Shown: piece after piece, positions 19,307 through 28,123 of the stretch
Numbering within the stretch: the stretch's first letter is position 1
Layout of the letters: each line of letters opens with the position of its first letter
NCBI RefSeq assembly: GCF_003970695.1
Contig: NZ_CP034570.1
Location: 868,001-932,000, forward strand
Origin: Maribacter sp. MJ134
GTDB lineage: Bacteria > Bacteroidota > Bacteroidia > Flavobacteriales > Flavobacteriaceae
Reading direction: 5' to 3'
Length of the DNA: 64,000 nucleotides
Notes under the pieces: generated by a model
Database searches by the model: none
Told to the model about the DNA's origin: nothing
Seen by the model: the letters and a program-made list of their open reading frames with translations, nothing else
Translations under genes and position numbers: made by a program

Positions 19307-19335
19307 CTAATAAAAATATCCATTATTTTTATTAG
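19307..19335. promoter_or_regulatory. Perfect 12-bp inverted repeat before the cyclodeaminase-like gene
   Basis: CTAATAAAAATA (19307-19318) is matched exactly by TATTTTTATTAG (19324-19335) around a 5-base centre. It ends 3 bases before the ATG of the minus-strand gene. It could be an operator or a leader hairpin controlling translation. Confidence 0.5.
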
Positions 19336-19550
19336 AGTAGCGCAGTATCGGCGCAAGAACGAAACTTATTTCCCAAAAACCTTCTCTAATGTTAGAAATA
19401 AGCACAACACATGATTTCGTGTCTAAAGTTCTCCTGAGGTAAATATAATATCTTTTATTGGCAGCGCCAAAGGGGGTACTATCCCGAGTCTTACCTCTAA
19501 ATGAAGTGTTTAATTCCTAAGAATGCCCAACGAGCTTGCCCTGGAGAAGT

Positions 19551-19964
19551 CTACTTAAATTTTCGCTCTTGTTCCGTAATGACCAAATCATTGATGCTAG
19601 CGAATCTTTTTTTCATTAATCCATCAGCATCAAACTCCCAATTTTCGTTTCCGTAGGCTCTAAACCATTGTCCTTCTTGGGTTTGGTATTCATATTCGAA
19701 CCTAACTGCGATACGGTTGTCCGTATGGGCCCAATATTCTTTTTTAAGCTTGTAGTTGCGTTCTTTCTCCCACTTGCCGGTTAAAAAATCAACTATTTCT
19801 TCCCGCCCGTTTATGAAGGTATCTCTATTTCTCCATTCGCTATCCTTAGAATAGGCCTTGGAGATTTTTTCAGGGTTCCTACTATTCCAGGCATCTTCTG
19901 CCTTTTGTATTTTTTCAATAGCATCTTCTAAGCTAAAAGGGGGAAGTGGAAATTTTTGTTCCAT
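19551..19964 (-). CDS. DUF1348/SnoaL-like (NTF2 fold) protein
   Basis: The 137-residue protein matches DUF1348: [21 protein letters not shown], then [41 protein letters not shown] and KRFASINDL. Most family members continue after the last block with HWPLGRRPDDHP-like residues, whereas this one stops after EQERKFK. I looked for the missing tail in the other frames downstream and did not find it, so the end is genuinely short or lost. The fold binds small hydrophobic ligands; function is unknown. Confidence 0.82.
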   Translation of the reverse strand: MEQKFPLPPFSLEDAIEKIQKAEDAWNSRNPEKISKAYSKDSEWRNRDTFINGREEIVDFLTGKWEKERNYKLKKEYWAHTDNRIAVRFEYEYQTQEGQWFRAYGNENWEFDADGLMKKRFASINDLVITEQERKFK

Positions 19965-20059
19965 GTGTCGTGTTTTATCCTTTTTGGGCTGTCTTAGTCG
20001 TATAGAGATGCCATTAAATTACATGAATTAACTACTATTATGTTATTTACATGGACGTA

Positions 20060-21928
20060 CTAAATCGTTGCAACAAAATCCAAAAAGACTTTTTTATGAA
20101 GTTCAAGGTCCATATCGGGTGAAAGTGCCACACGTGCAATATAGTCCTTATCACCTTCCTTGGTGGTTCCTTGGGTAGACGTTGCCGGTATGGTCCAATA
20201 ACATCCTTTTAATTGGCCATAACTTACGCAGTATTTACTTTCATGCGGTATTTTTGTAATCATTAAATGAATCAACTTATGGTTCAAGGCTCTTTTGTAG
20301 GATTCTTTTTCTTCGGCCGTATTTCCTTTTGTGGGGAGGTCCAATGAAAACACGGATGGCGTAAATCCTTTCGCTGCCAATTCCTTTGAGACAAAATTTA
20401 TTTTCGCTTCGGGTAAGGTCTCCTTGATAAAATCAACAAAGGCACGTGTATTTTGATACGCATCTTCAATCCTTTGATTCATAGAAGGTAACTGCGTTGC
20501 CAGTATTTCTTGTTGAAGCGCTGTAGCCTCATTATCACATAATTTTAGATGTAATGCTATTTTCTCCATATAGCGTTCTGCCTTTTTATTGGAAGTGCAA
20601 TAACCAGCCGTACATTTGCCCCCACTTGGGAATTTGGACCCACTTACATAGGCAATCGTATTAACGTTCGATAGGACTTCGCCTTCGCCTAAAAAATTGG
20701 TGTTGGGACAAAAGGTTTGGTCTAATATAAAAACAGGTTCAATTGCGAGCTTACCCCTTGGTGTTTTTCGTACTTTGGTTAACGCCGCTTTTAGTTTTTG
20801 CATATACGGAACTTCCACCCGAGGGTTGGTCGGTATTTCGGCGATGATATAGGGGATGGCATCTTGGTTGGCGATTTCATCTAGAATACGGTCAATACTT
20901 TGGGCCATATCGTTATCACCATCAACCGGTAAGTCCACCACTTCCACGTTAGAGACACTAGCGGCCACACGTCTGGCTTGGTCATTTGTACCGCCATAAC
21001 AATTTGGCGGAACAAGGATTTTAATGGCCTTTCCCTTGTGATTGTCCAGCGCATGATGAATTAAACCCATTACAACGGCATATTGTATGGAAAGTCCGCT
21101 TGAGCCTACAACCGCCTTTACATCGGTATCCGTAATTTCTTCAATAGCATCCAAGACAAGCTTATTCGTATCGCTTAGCGCTACACTGGTACTATGTGAG
21201 TCATTATTGGGGCTAGCATCACTATCCGAAGTTTCCGTTAACCTTTGTAAGGCAATAAGAGCGTTCGCCGGGGTCATGGCAATGCTCTCCCTTCTTCTTA
21301 CATGCTGAATGGCTGCGATGTAGGGTTGGTTCTGTGCTCCGTTTACCGCAATAATGCTTCCAAGCTTAGGGTAAAGGCCTATGAAAAAATCAATATTTGG
21401 ATTAAGATTAAAATCACCTATCGTGTCTTCTTGGGAAATAAAAATAGTACTACCATTGAACGTTGCAATCGCTGATACATCATCAACTTGCTTTACATCA
21501 AAATCATAACCATATATGCGTCGCACTACATCAGCATCAAAGCCTTCTGGGAGTTCCCCTTTATAAATAATTTGTGTGTCTCTGCCTTCCAATGCGTTTT
21601 TTCTCAATACGGCTAAAATAGGCATCGTCTTTGAGGAAAAACTGATTACATTTTCAGCTTTTAACCTGTTCTGTTCGGCAATTGCCCATTCTAGTACAGA
21701 GGATAAGGGATGGCCCAATCGTATATAGTCATACGCCGTGGGTAAGTCATTAAGTGCTGCTGTTGTTGTGTTATTGTCTTGATATAGCTTTTCAAACTGG
21801 GATAAAAACTGAGTTTTAGCCAGTTCTTCTTCGTAGATATCCAGTCGATGCGTTGTTAAATTTAACCAGTCCGGCGGTAGATTTTCTAACACACCTTCAA
21901 TATACTTTACTGTTTTGTTTGGCTCCAT
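20060..21928 (-). CDS. Large PLP-dependent Cys/Met-metabolism-like enzyme
   Basis: The 622-residue protein carries a fold-type I PLP domain in its C-terminal two thirds, with GSSGLS (phosphate loop), ILDQTFCPN and the PLP lysine at about residue 432 in SGSKFPSGG. It resembles cystathionine synthase/lyase enzymes, but has about 240 extra N-terminal residues and a lysine context unlike the usual SATKY. A Ser/Asp/Asn-rich linker (SDSDASPNNDSHS) separates the parts. The longest frame begins at GTG; I chose the ATG eight codons later. Substrate is unknown. It stands alone between DUF1348 and a monooxygenase gene. Confidence 0.75.
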   Translation of the reverse strand: MEPNKTVKYIEGVLENLPPDWLNLTTHRLDIYEEELAKTQFLSQFEKLYQDNNTTTAALNDLPTAYDYIRLGHPLSSVLEWAIAEQNRLKAENVISFSSKTMPILAVLRKNALEGRDTQIIYKGELPEGFDADVVRRIYGYDFDVKQVDDVSAIATFNGSTIFISQEDTIGDFNLNPNIDFFIGLYPKLGSIIAVNGAQNQPYIAAIQHVRRRESIAMTPANALIALQRLTETSDSDASPNNDSHSTSVALSDTNKLVLDAIEEITDTDVKAVVGSSGLSIQYAVVMGLIHHALDNHKGKAIKILVPPNCYGGTNDQARRVAASVSNVEVVDLPVDGDNDMAQSIDRILDEIANQDAIPYIIAEIPTNPRVEVPYMQKLKAALTKVRKTPRGKLAIEPVFILDQTFCPNTNFLGEGEVLSNVNTIAYVSGSKFPSGGKCTAGYCTSNKKAERYMEKIALHLKLCDNEATALQQEILATQLPSMNQRIEDAYQNTRAFVDFIKETLPEAKINFVSKELAAKGFTPSVFSLDLPTKGNTAEEKESYKRALNHKLIHLMITKIPHESKYCVSYGQLKGCYWTIPATSTQGTTKEGDKDYIARVALSPDMDLELHKKVFLDFVATI

Positions 21929-22104
21929 AATTGCTGAGGTTAACGAGGTCACGAAGATATTAATAAGGATGATGTATACGTCGCACCACCCTTGATTAAA
22001 TTACAGTAAACTACTAGTGTTCTTTTACCTGTGTTTGGGCACTTTGTTAGAATGGCCTAGGATTATCCTAAACCATTCTCGTTTAAAGACCTTAAATATT
22101 GATT

Positions 22105-22401
22105 TTATCCAATATGGGTCATCTCGTTCAAGGAAAAGTCGGCTATGGCTCCCTCGGTTGCCTGTAAATAATCGGCCAAATGGTCATTGGCCATATGGGT
22201 TTGCCATAAAGCCCTCGTTTCCCAGATTTCATAAAAGAGAAACCTGTTTTCATCTTCATTGTCCTGGTGTAGGTCGTAGGTAATACAACCTTTTTCAGCT
22301 CTAGTTTTATCGATGAGTTTCAGTAGTTCTGCTTTAACCAGTTCCTTCTTTTCAGGTTTGGCTACGATAGTCGCTATAATTGTCAAATTTTGATGCTCCA
22401 T
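22105..22401 (-). CDS. Putative quinol monooxygenase (ABM domain)
   Basis: The 98-residue protein is a single antibiotic-biosynthesis-monooxygenase domain, a ferredoxin-like fold similar to YgiN. The family pattern is present: an opening beta strand (TIIATIVAKP), then GCITYDLHQD, FLFYEIWE and HMANDHLADY. YgiN-type members oxidise quinols without a cofactor; others degrade heme. The residues here fit the YgiN side better. It appears monocistronic, with about 150 non-coding bases on each side. Confidence 0.85.
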   Translation of the reverse strand: MEHQNLTIIATIVAKPEKKELVKAELLKLIDKTRAEKGCITYDLHQDNEDENRFLFYEIWETRALWQTHMANDHLADYLQATEGAIADFSLNEMTHIG

Positions 22402-22551
22402 GGGTATGATTCTAAATCTTTACTCTAATTTTTGGCAAAACTACGCTAGATTTTGGGTTTTCCATAGGCTAGGCCAAAACTTCTTCATAGGTTGGTGAAT
22501 TACGCAACTCCGAATGATTTTAGTGGGAAGTGCGATTTCGTTTCAGGTCGA

Positions 22552-23850
22552 CTAGGGTTGCAAGGCACTATAAACTATTTCCTCCAATTTAGAATTGATA
22601 TCATTGTTGTGAGCGGATTGTAAAACCTGACGCAGTTGTATCACGATGAGTTCGTTCTCAGGGTCTATCCAGAAAACGGTACTAAAAGCACCGCTCCAAC
22701 TATAGGTGCCATCGGCTCTATGTGGGTGATTTTTTGCCACGTCAAATCCAAATCCAAATCGGGCGGTTCCCCAGGGATAGGAAAGAGTATCAATCTGGTC
22801 TTTGTGCATCGCTTGTGCGGTTTCGGACTTTAAAATGCGGGTGTCTCCCAGTATTCCGTCGTTAAGAAGCGCTTGGCAGAACAGAAAATAATCGCGTGCC
22901 GTACCCGTCATTCCGCTGCCTCCGGACAAGTAGGTCTTGGCACCCTGAGTGGGATAGTTGGCCATATAGAATTTACCCATGACCATAGGAGCTTGTCTAA
23001 TTGTTCCGTTTTGGTCAGGTATAAAAATTTTGCTAAGGTCATTGGTAAGCGAATCATTGAAATAGAAGCTAAGCTTTTCAATTCCCAAAGGTGTCGTAAT
23101 GTGCTCTTGAACATACTCGTCCAGCGCCTGACCGGAAGCTACCTCTACCACACGCCCTAGGACATCTGTATTAAGACCGTACATCCATTGAGCACCCGGT
23201 TCGTGTATAAGGGGAAGGTCTCCCAGCTTGCTTGCCGTTTCTTCAATGGTAATGGGCAAATGCGTACTTAAATCCGGAATGCCGTGCTTTGCCAGAATGG
23301 CACCGTTCACTGGCGGATTCACAAAACCATAGGGAACTCCTGCGGATTGCGTAAGCAATTGACGCACGGTAGGGGTGTTGTTCGTAGGTACGCTGGTCCA
23401 CGTGGTGTCTGCGACATTAAAACTGGTTAGCACTTCCGTTTTTTTAAATGAGGGGATGAATTTTCCCACGGGGTCGTCCAAGGTCATTTTTCCGTTCTCT
23501 ATCAATTGCATGGCCGCAACCGAAACGATAGGCTTGGTCATTGAAGCCATTCGGAACAAGTGGTCTTTTCGGTAAGGTTCGGTTTTTGAGGAGTCTGACC
23601 ACCCCACTTCGGATTCATAGATGATCTTACCATTTTTAGCAATCAAGGTAACCGCACCTGGATACTTCTTGGCCTCTACAAAATCCATGACCATTTGGTC
23701 GATTTGTTTTAAGCTGTCAGTAATCATCCCTACCTCTTCCGGTGTGGCCAACTGGTATTTTTCGGGTGGAACATTAGTTTTGGTCTCCGTTCTGCAGGCA
23801 CTAAGAAGGATAAGGAAGATAATAGAAAGGATAAGACTATAAATTTTCAT
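22552..23850 (-). CDS. Serine hydrolase lipoprotein, class C beta-lactamase fold
   Basis: The 432-residue protein starts with a lipoprotein signal ending in LLSAC (Cys19), so it is anchored in a membrane and faces the periplasm or outside. The beta-lactamase-fold motifs are SMTK (Ser103 to Lys106) and YGLN as the YxN motif. HRADGTYSWSGAFSTVFW near the end takes the place of the KTG-like strand. Such proteins are usually esterases or D-Ala-peptidases rather than resistance enzymes. The ATG at 23850 was chosen because the longer frame puts a non-signal sequence before the lipoprotein leader. Confidence 0.88.
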   Translation of the reverse strand: MKIYSLILSIIFLILLSACRTETKTNVPPEKYQLATPEEVGMITDSLKQIDQMVMDFVEAKKYPGAVTLIAKNGKIIYESEVGWSDSSKTEPYRKDHLFRMASMTKPIVSVAAMQLIENGKMTLDDPVGKFIPSFKKTEVLTSFNVADTTWTSVPTNNTPTVRQLLTQSAGVPYGFVNPPVNGAILAKHGIPDLSTHLPITIEETASKLGDLPLIHEPGAQWMYGLNTDVLGRVVEVASGQALDEYVQEHITTPLGIEKLSFYFNDSLTNDLSKIFIPDQNGTIRQAPMVMGKFYMANYPTQGAKTYLSGGSGMTGTARDYFLFCQALLNDGILGDTRILKSETAQAMHKDQIDTLSYPWGTARFGFGFDVAKNHPHRADGTYSWSGAFSTVFWIDPENELIVIQLRQVLQSAHNNDINSKLEEIVYSALQP

Positions 23851-24027
23851 AGGAGTCGGTTTATGCTTCTTTGGAAAGTTCGTTAATCTTGGCAAGAGTA
23901 CCAAGAAAAATACCTTGTATACAACTACAATTTTTAATAATGGACCAACTTATAATACAGGAATTTTTTGATGGTTTTTCGGCTATTTTTTCGTAAATTT
24001 AAAAGACGAACTTAAAATCCATTTATC

Positions 24028-24387
24028 ATGAAAAAATTTGTGTTATTTGTTTTTTTTATAAGCTTATCTTTAGTCACTAGTAAGGCTCAAAGCTCAGATT
24101 ATCCGGTGGAAATCGGAGCTGTTTTCATTATCGGTGAAGCCTCTTCCAATACCTACAAACACATACATTTCCCCAGACCGAATTTCATCATTAAACGGGG
24201 CGGAATAGCATCGTTTAAAAATCTACAAGGGAAAAAAGTAACCGTTACGAGGGTAACCAAGGATGCTAAGGGACAATCCGTAGCTACCATTACCTTGGTA
24301 TCCGGAAGGTATTTTTTTGGCAGTCACAAGTATGTGAAAGTCGCCATCGATGAGGCTATCGCCGCCGAGGAGCTTTTAAAAGCTTAA
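24028..24387 (+). CDS. Small secreted protein of unknown function
   Basis: I do not recognise a family. The 119-residue protein opens with a signal peptide (MKKFVLFVFFISLSLVTSKAQ), so the mature part of about 98 residues is exported. It contains alternating beta-like segments (VEIGAVFIIG, FIIKRGGIASF, KVTVTRVTKD, ATITLVSGRYFFG) and ends in a short helix. There are no cysteines. It converges with the GNAT gene and overlaps it by four bases at the stop codons. Confidence 0.7.
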   Translation: MKKFVLFVFFISLSLVTSKAQSSDYPVEIGAVFIIGEASSNTYKHIHFPRPNFIIKRGGIASFKNLQGKKVTVTRVTKDAKGQSVATITLVSGRYFFGSHKYVKVAIDEAIAAEELLKA

Positions 24388-24833
24388 AGCACTTTTCTAA
24401 AACATACGCTATTGGCTACGCCTTCATAGGGTGGGTAATTAGGAATAATGTTGTATTTGTTCTTCTTGTAGAGTGCAATGGCTTCTGGTTGGCGTAAACC
24501 GGTTTCTAAAACACATTGTTCGTAGCCGAGTTCTTTGGCCCAATTTTCCAGTGCTACAAGCAGGAGGGAAGCAATACCTTTTCCCCGTACTTCTGGGTTT
24601 ACGAACATTCGTTTTACTTCCATGCTATTCGCATCAAAACTTTTCAGTGCGCCACAACCCAGAGCAATTCCGTTTTTATAGTAGACCACACAGTGTTTTA
24701 AAACGGCAATACCGTTAAATTGGGCGTAAAAGGCATTGTCTTCCCCATCGCGTAGTGCTAAATCTTCATCCAGCAAGGCCACTAAGGCTCTAAAATCGGT
24801 ATTTGACGAATCCGTTCGTAGTATCCGACCCAT
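24384..24833 (-). CDS. GNAT family N-acetyltransferase
   Basis: The 149-residue protein is a single GNAT domain. Motif A is MFVNPEVRGKGIASLLLVALE with the R-G-K-G-I-A acetyl-CoA loop; ETGLRQPEAIALYKKNKY follows as motif B. The acceptor is unknown. Its C-terminal codons overlap those of the convergent secreted-protein gene by four bases. It starts 12 bases after the stop of the metallophosphatase gene and may be the third gene of that operon. Confidence 0.85.
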   Translation of the reverse strand: MGRILRTDSSNTDFRALVALLDEDLALRDGEDNAFYAQFNGIAVLKHCVVYYKNGIALGCGALKSFDANSMEVKRMFVNPEVRGKGIASLLLVALENWAKELGYEQCVLETGLRQPEAIALYKKNKYNIIPNYPPYEGVANSVCFRKVL

Positions 24834-24845
24834 AGTAATGTTTTA

Positions 24846-25754
24846 TCAGACCGTAATGGAAACCCCGTTTGAAGTAATACCGTTCGTATCAAAATAAAAA
24901 TCGATACGGCCTAAATTAACGCCGTAGCATCCTACTTGATTCACTAGAACCTCCTTGTCCATAGCATTCTTAACTATACTGGGTTTATCCAGAAAGGTAT
25001 GGGTATGTCCGCCGATGATGAGGTCCGTATGCTTCGTTTTTGTGGCTAATTTCATATCATCCGGTTTATTTTCGTCCTCATAGCTATAACCTAAATGGGA
25101 CAGGCAAATGACCAGATCACATTTTTCCTCATCTTTTAGGCGTTGTTCCAAATCATTGGCAATCTCGTAGGGGTCTAAATACCGTGTTTCTTTGTACAGT
25201 GTTTTGGTCACTAATCCCTTTAGTTGAATTCCCAGGCCGTATACTCCAATTTTAATACCATCCCGCTCATAAGTCTGAAAAGGCTTGGTAAAACCAGCTA
25301 AAACCGTATTGCTAAAATCATAATTGGAAGAAACAAAGTCGAACTTACCATAGGGAATCTGTGCCAGTAGGCCTTCAATCCCATTATCAAAATCGTGATT
25401 ACCTATTGTGGCAGCATCGTACTTTAGCATTGTCATTAGTTTCATCTCCAACTCCCCACCGTAGAAATTAAAATACGGAGTTCCCTGGAAAATATCGCCG
25501 GCATCGAACAACAAGGTATTGGGATTCTCCTTGCGAATAGCGTTTACCAATCCCGCTCTCCGCGCCAGGCCTCCTAAACCTGCAAAACTGGAGTGGTCTT
25601 TTGGAAAAGCATCGATATGGCTATGTACATCATTGGTATGTAAAATAGTAATATGGCTGGTCTTAGCACCCGAGCAGGAGCTTAAACTTAGTCCACCAGC
25701 TCCTATGTATGAAGCTGAGGCTACGGTATGCTGAATAAACTTTCTTCTTTTCAT
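24846..25754 (-). CDS. 5'-nucleotidase-like metallophosphatase subunit (N-terminal half)
   Basis: The 302-residue protein is the calcineurin-like catalytic half of a UshA-type 5'-nucleotidase. The metal motifs are HTNDVHSH, DAGDIFQGTPYF, GNHDFDNG and GGHTHTF. The N terminus MKRRKFIQ followed by a hydrophobic stretch and LSLSSC looks like a twin-arginine lipoprotein signal. The ATG at 25754 was preferred to an upstream non-ATG start overlapping the previous gene. The substrate-specificity half is encoded by the gene one base upstream. Together they should hydrolyse nucleotides or related phosphoesters outside the cytoplasm. Confidence 0.9.
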   Translation of the reverse strand: MKRRKFIQHTVASASYIGAGGLSLSSCSGAKTSHITILHTNDVHSHIDAFPKDHSSFAGLGGLARRAGLVNAIRKENPNTLLFDAGDIFQGTPYFNFYGGELEMKLMTMLKYDAATIGNHDFDNGIEGLLAQIPYGKFDFVSSNYDFSNTVLAGFTKPFQTYERDGIKIGVYGLGIQLKGLVTKTLYKETRYLDPYEIANDLEQRLKDEEKCDLVICLSHLGYSYEDENKPDDMKLATKTKHTDLIIGGHTHTFLDKPSIVKNAMDKEVLVNQVGCYGVNLGRIDFYFDTNGITSNGVSITV

Positions 25755-25755
25755 G

Positions 25756-26541
25756 CTACTTTTTTTTGTAAAAACGGTCATCCACAGTTGCGGCCAAAGT
25801 ATCGACCTTTGAAAAATAATCGATCATGGCATTTCTAATCTTGTAATCCGTATCGGTAATGGTCAGGGCATTTTTGAAAAACACCATATCGTCTCCGCCG
25901 CTAACCAAATAATCGGAGGTAGCTATGAAATAGTGTTGGTCAACATCAAATGGTTGGCCTTGTATTTTTATGGTCTTGATGCTCTCGTCCCTGTTGAGCA
26001 CAACTTGGATACCGCTTAAAGCGTGCGCTCTTTTAGATTTAATGATATAGCCTATCATTTGTAAGACTGCTTTACCGTCTAGCTCCACCACGGAAATATT
26101 GTTCTCAAAGGGCATTACCTCATAAGCCGTTCTGGCAGATACATTGCCTTTGGAAATAGCGGCACGTATACCTCCATGGTTCATAAGCGCAAAATCGATG
26201 GACTTACCAGTTCTTTCTTGAAATATGGGGTTCGCCTCCAAAAGCATAATATCCGCCATAAGATTGCCGGCCGAGCTATTGTACCTCCCGTCCATTTTGG
26301 AGATTTCAGCAGGGGCATAGGCCAAGGTACTGTCCAGCATTTGATTGACTCGGTCGTGATAGGGCTTTATAAAATCTTTTACGGCTTGGGATTCTTCGTG
26401 CATATGGTCCACTGCAATGCGTTCTGCGGTGATACGATGCAGCGTTCTAGCATCTTCCTTACAAGAGTTGAAACCTAGTATTGTTACAAATAAAACAAAA
26501 TGTTTTATTTTTAAAATCCCAAAGTGTTTTAACTTCGCCAT
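25756..26541 (-). CDS. 5'-nucleotidase C-terminal-domain lipoprotein
   Basis: The 261-residue protein is the substrate-binding half of a UshA-type nucleotidase, with NSSAGNLMADIM, the conserved NHGGIRA, PFENNISVVEL and SGGDDMVFF. The lipoprotein signal ends in LGFNSC (Cys27). In enterobacteria this domain is fused behind the metallophosphatase domain; here it is a separate gene placed first, one base before its partner. The start faces a divergent gene across a 45-base region with a perfect palindrome. Confidence 0.9.
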   Translation of the reverse strand: MAKLKHFGILKIKHFVLFVTILGFNSCKEDARTLHRITAERIAVDHMHEESQAVKDFIKPYHDRVNQMLDSTLAYAPAEISKMDGRYNSSAGNLMADIMLLEANPIFQERTGKSIDFALMNHGGIRAAISKGNVSARTAYEVMPFENNISVVELDGKAVLQMIGYIIKSKRAHALSGIQVVLNRDESIKTIKIQGQPFDVDQHYFIATSDYLVSGGDDMVFFKNALTITDTDYKIRNAMIDYFSKVDTLAATVDDRFYKKK

Positions 26542-26560
26542 AGAGTTGAACGGATATTAT

Positions 26561-26580
26561 TTACATTTGTGTAAATGTAA
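26561..26580. promoter_or_regulatory. 8-4-8 palindrome between divergent genes
   Basis: TTACATTT (26561-26568) and AAATGTAA (26573-26580) form a perfect inverted repeat with a 4-base centre, midway between the divergent nucleotidase and DUF6913 genes. TACATTTG at 26562-26569 fits the Bacteroidota -7 box TAnnTTTG for the plus-strand gene. An operator overlapping a promoter is likely. Confidence 0.55.
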
Positions 26581-26586
26581 AAATAC

Positions 26587-27120
26587 ATGTTTTTAAAAGG
26601 AATTAAGGACAAGTTTAAACAGAAATCCGGGCGTAAATTTATTAAGCAAGCCTTAGAGAAAGGTGCTTCCGAAACCACGAGGTCCAAAGGAATCACAAAA
26701 CTAGGTTGCATAGTGGATTTGGATAAATTTCAAAATGCTGATTTGTTCTATCAGTTTTTGGAAGATTTTAAATTGAAGCCCAATGCGGTGAAAATTATAG
26801 GGTATAAGAGTTATTACGATAAAAATTCGCCTTATGCTACACCGGTTTTTTCTGATAAGGACTTGGGGTGGAACGGAGCTATCGAGAATAGCTACGCATT
26901 AGAGTTTCTAAGTAGGGAATATGATTTATTGGTCAATTATTACAATGAGGATAACCTACTCTTAAATTTAATGTCCGTACAGACGAAGGCTCGCTTAAAA
27001 GTGGGTTTTAAGGAGGTGGACCCCAGTTTCAATGACCTGATATTGGACACACCGATGTCCGATTTTAAAACGTTCAAAGCTGAATTAAAAAAATATTTAG
27101 GCGTTTTTAAAGAGATTTAA
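26587..27120 (+). CDS. DUF6913 family protein
   Basis: The 177-residue cytoplasmic protein belongs to DUF6913, a family conserved immediately upstream of dapA in flavobacteria. Visible conserved segments are LGCIVDLDKF, KIIGYKSYYD, FSDKDLGWNGAI, DLLVNYYNED and LNLMSVQTKARLKVGF. No catalytic motif is evident. It ends one base before the dapA start and is surely co-transcribed with it. Its function is unknown, and linkage to dapA may reflect only shared expression. Confidence 0.8.
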   Translation: MFLKGIKDKFKQKSGRKFIKQALEKGASETTRSKGITKLGCIVDLDKFQNADLFYQFLEDFKLKPNAVKIIGYKSYYDKNSPYATPVFSDKDLGWNGAIENSYALEFLSREYDLLVNYYNEDNLLLNLMSVQTKARLKVGFKEVDPSFNDLILDTPMSDFKTFKAELKKYLGVFKEI

Positions 27121-27121
27121 T

Positions 27122-28012
27122 ATGGAAGCATTAAGAGGTACTGGAGTAGCATTGATAACACCCTTTCGAGAAGATGGCGGTGTTGATGTGAAGGCCCTTA
27201 TTGATATTGTATCGTTCTGCAAGCAAGGCGGAATAGATTATTTAGTGGCTTTGGGAACCACGGCAGAATCAGTTACGTTGAGTAAAACTGAAAAACAACT
27301 GGTATTGGATACCATAGTTAGTGCCAATGATGGAGTGCTGCCTCTAGTCGTAGGAATCGGAGGAAACCATACCACCGCAGTAGTCCAGGAACTAAAGACG
27401 TTGGACTTGTCCAGTTTTGATGCTATTCTTTCCGTTTCTCCCTACTATAACAAACCTACCCAGGAAGGCATCTACAGGCATTTTGAAGCACTGGCCGTGG
27501 CCTCGCCAAAACCTATTATTATGTATAACGTTCCCGGTAGAACCGGTAGTAATATGCTGCCGTCTACCACGGTTAGGCTCGCAAAGGATTTCGATAATAT
27601 CATCGGGATAAAGGAAGCCTGCGGAGATATGGTACAGATTATGGAAATCATAGCTTCTAAGCCTCAAGACTTTTTACTACTCTCAGGAGATGATTTAACG
27701 GCCTTACCTACCATACTGGCAGGAGGAGACGGTGTTATTTCTGTCCTAGGTCAGGGCATACCTACAGAATTTTCAACAATGGTTCGTTTAGGACTACAGG
27801 GAAACGTCAAGGAAGCCTATGTCTACCATTATAGGCTACAAGATGGCATGCAGTTGATATTTGAAGAAGGGAATCCCGCGGGTATTAAAGCCATTTTTGA
27901 AGTATTGGGCCTGGCAAGAGCTTCCGTAAGGTTACCACTTGTAGCTGCCAGTGGCGCCCTAAAATCTAAACTTACTGATTTTATAGCATCAATGTCCAAG
28001 GTTACAGCTTAA
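27122..28012 (+). CDS. dapA: 4-hydroxy-tetrahydrodipicolinate synthase DapA
   Basis: DapA condenses pyruvate with aspartate semialdehyde, the first step of the lysine and diaminopimelate branch. The 296-residue TIM-barrel protein shows GTTAES (45-50), the YNVPGRTG block with catalytic Tyr135, the Schiff-base lysine Lys164 in GIKEACGD, and the GGDGVISV segment. Length matches the family. The gene follows DUF6913 directly, and the diaminopimelate product feeds the cell wall. A separate promoter for bamD follows. Confidence 0.96.
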   Translation: MEALRGTGVALITPFREDGGVDVKALIDIVSFCKQGGIDYLVALGTTAESVTLSKTEKQLVLDTIVSANDGVLPLVVGIGGNHTTAVVQELKTLDLSSFDAILSVSPYYNKPTQEGIYRHFEALAVASPKPIIMYNVPGRTGSNMLPSTTVRLAKDFDNIIGIKEACGDMVQIMEIIASKPQDFLLLSGDDLTALPTILAGGDGVISVLGQGIPTEFSTMVRLGLQGNVKEAYVYHYRLQDGMQLIFEEGNPAGIKAIFEVLGLARASVRLPLVAASGALKSKLTDFIASMSKVTA

Positions 28013-28111
28013 TTTATTTTTAGTTAAAACTTACCCAAAGGACCTTATTTGAAAGGAAAATGATCCTATTTTAGTGGATTAAAAATGTTTTTTAAATCCA
28101 TTGATAATCAT

Positions 28112-28119
28112 TAATTTTG
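28112..28119 (+). promoter_or_regulatory. Candidate -7 box of the bamD promoter
   Basis: TAATTTTG fits TAnnTTTG exactly and ends only five bases before the bamD ATG. A T-rich stretch around 28088-28093 stands where a -33 element would be. If used, the mRNA would have almost no leader. Confidence 0.45.
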
Positions 28120-28123
28120 CAAA

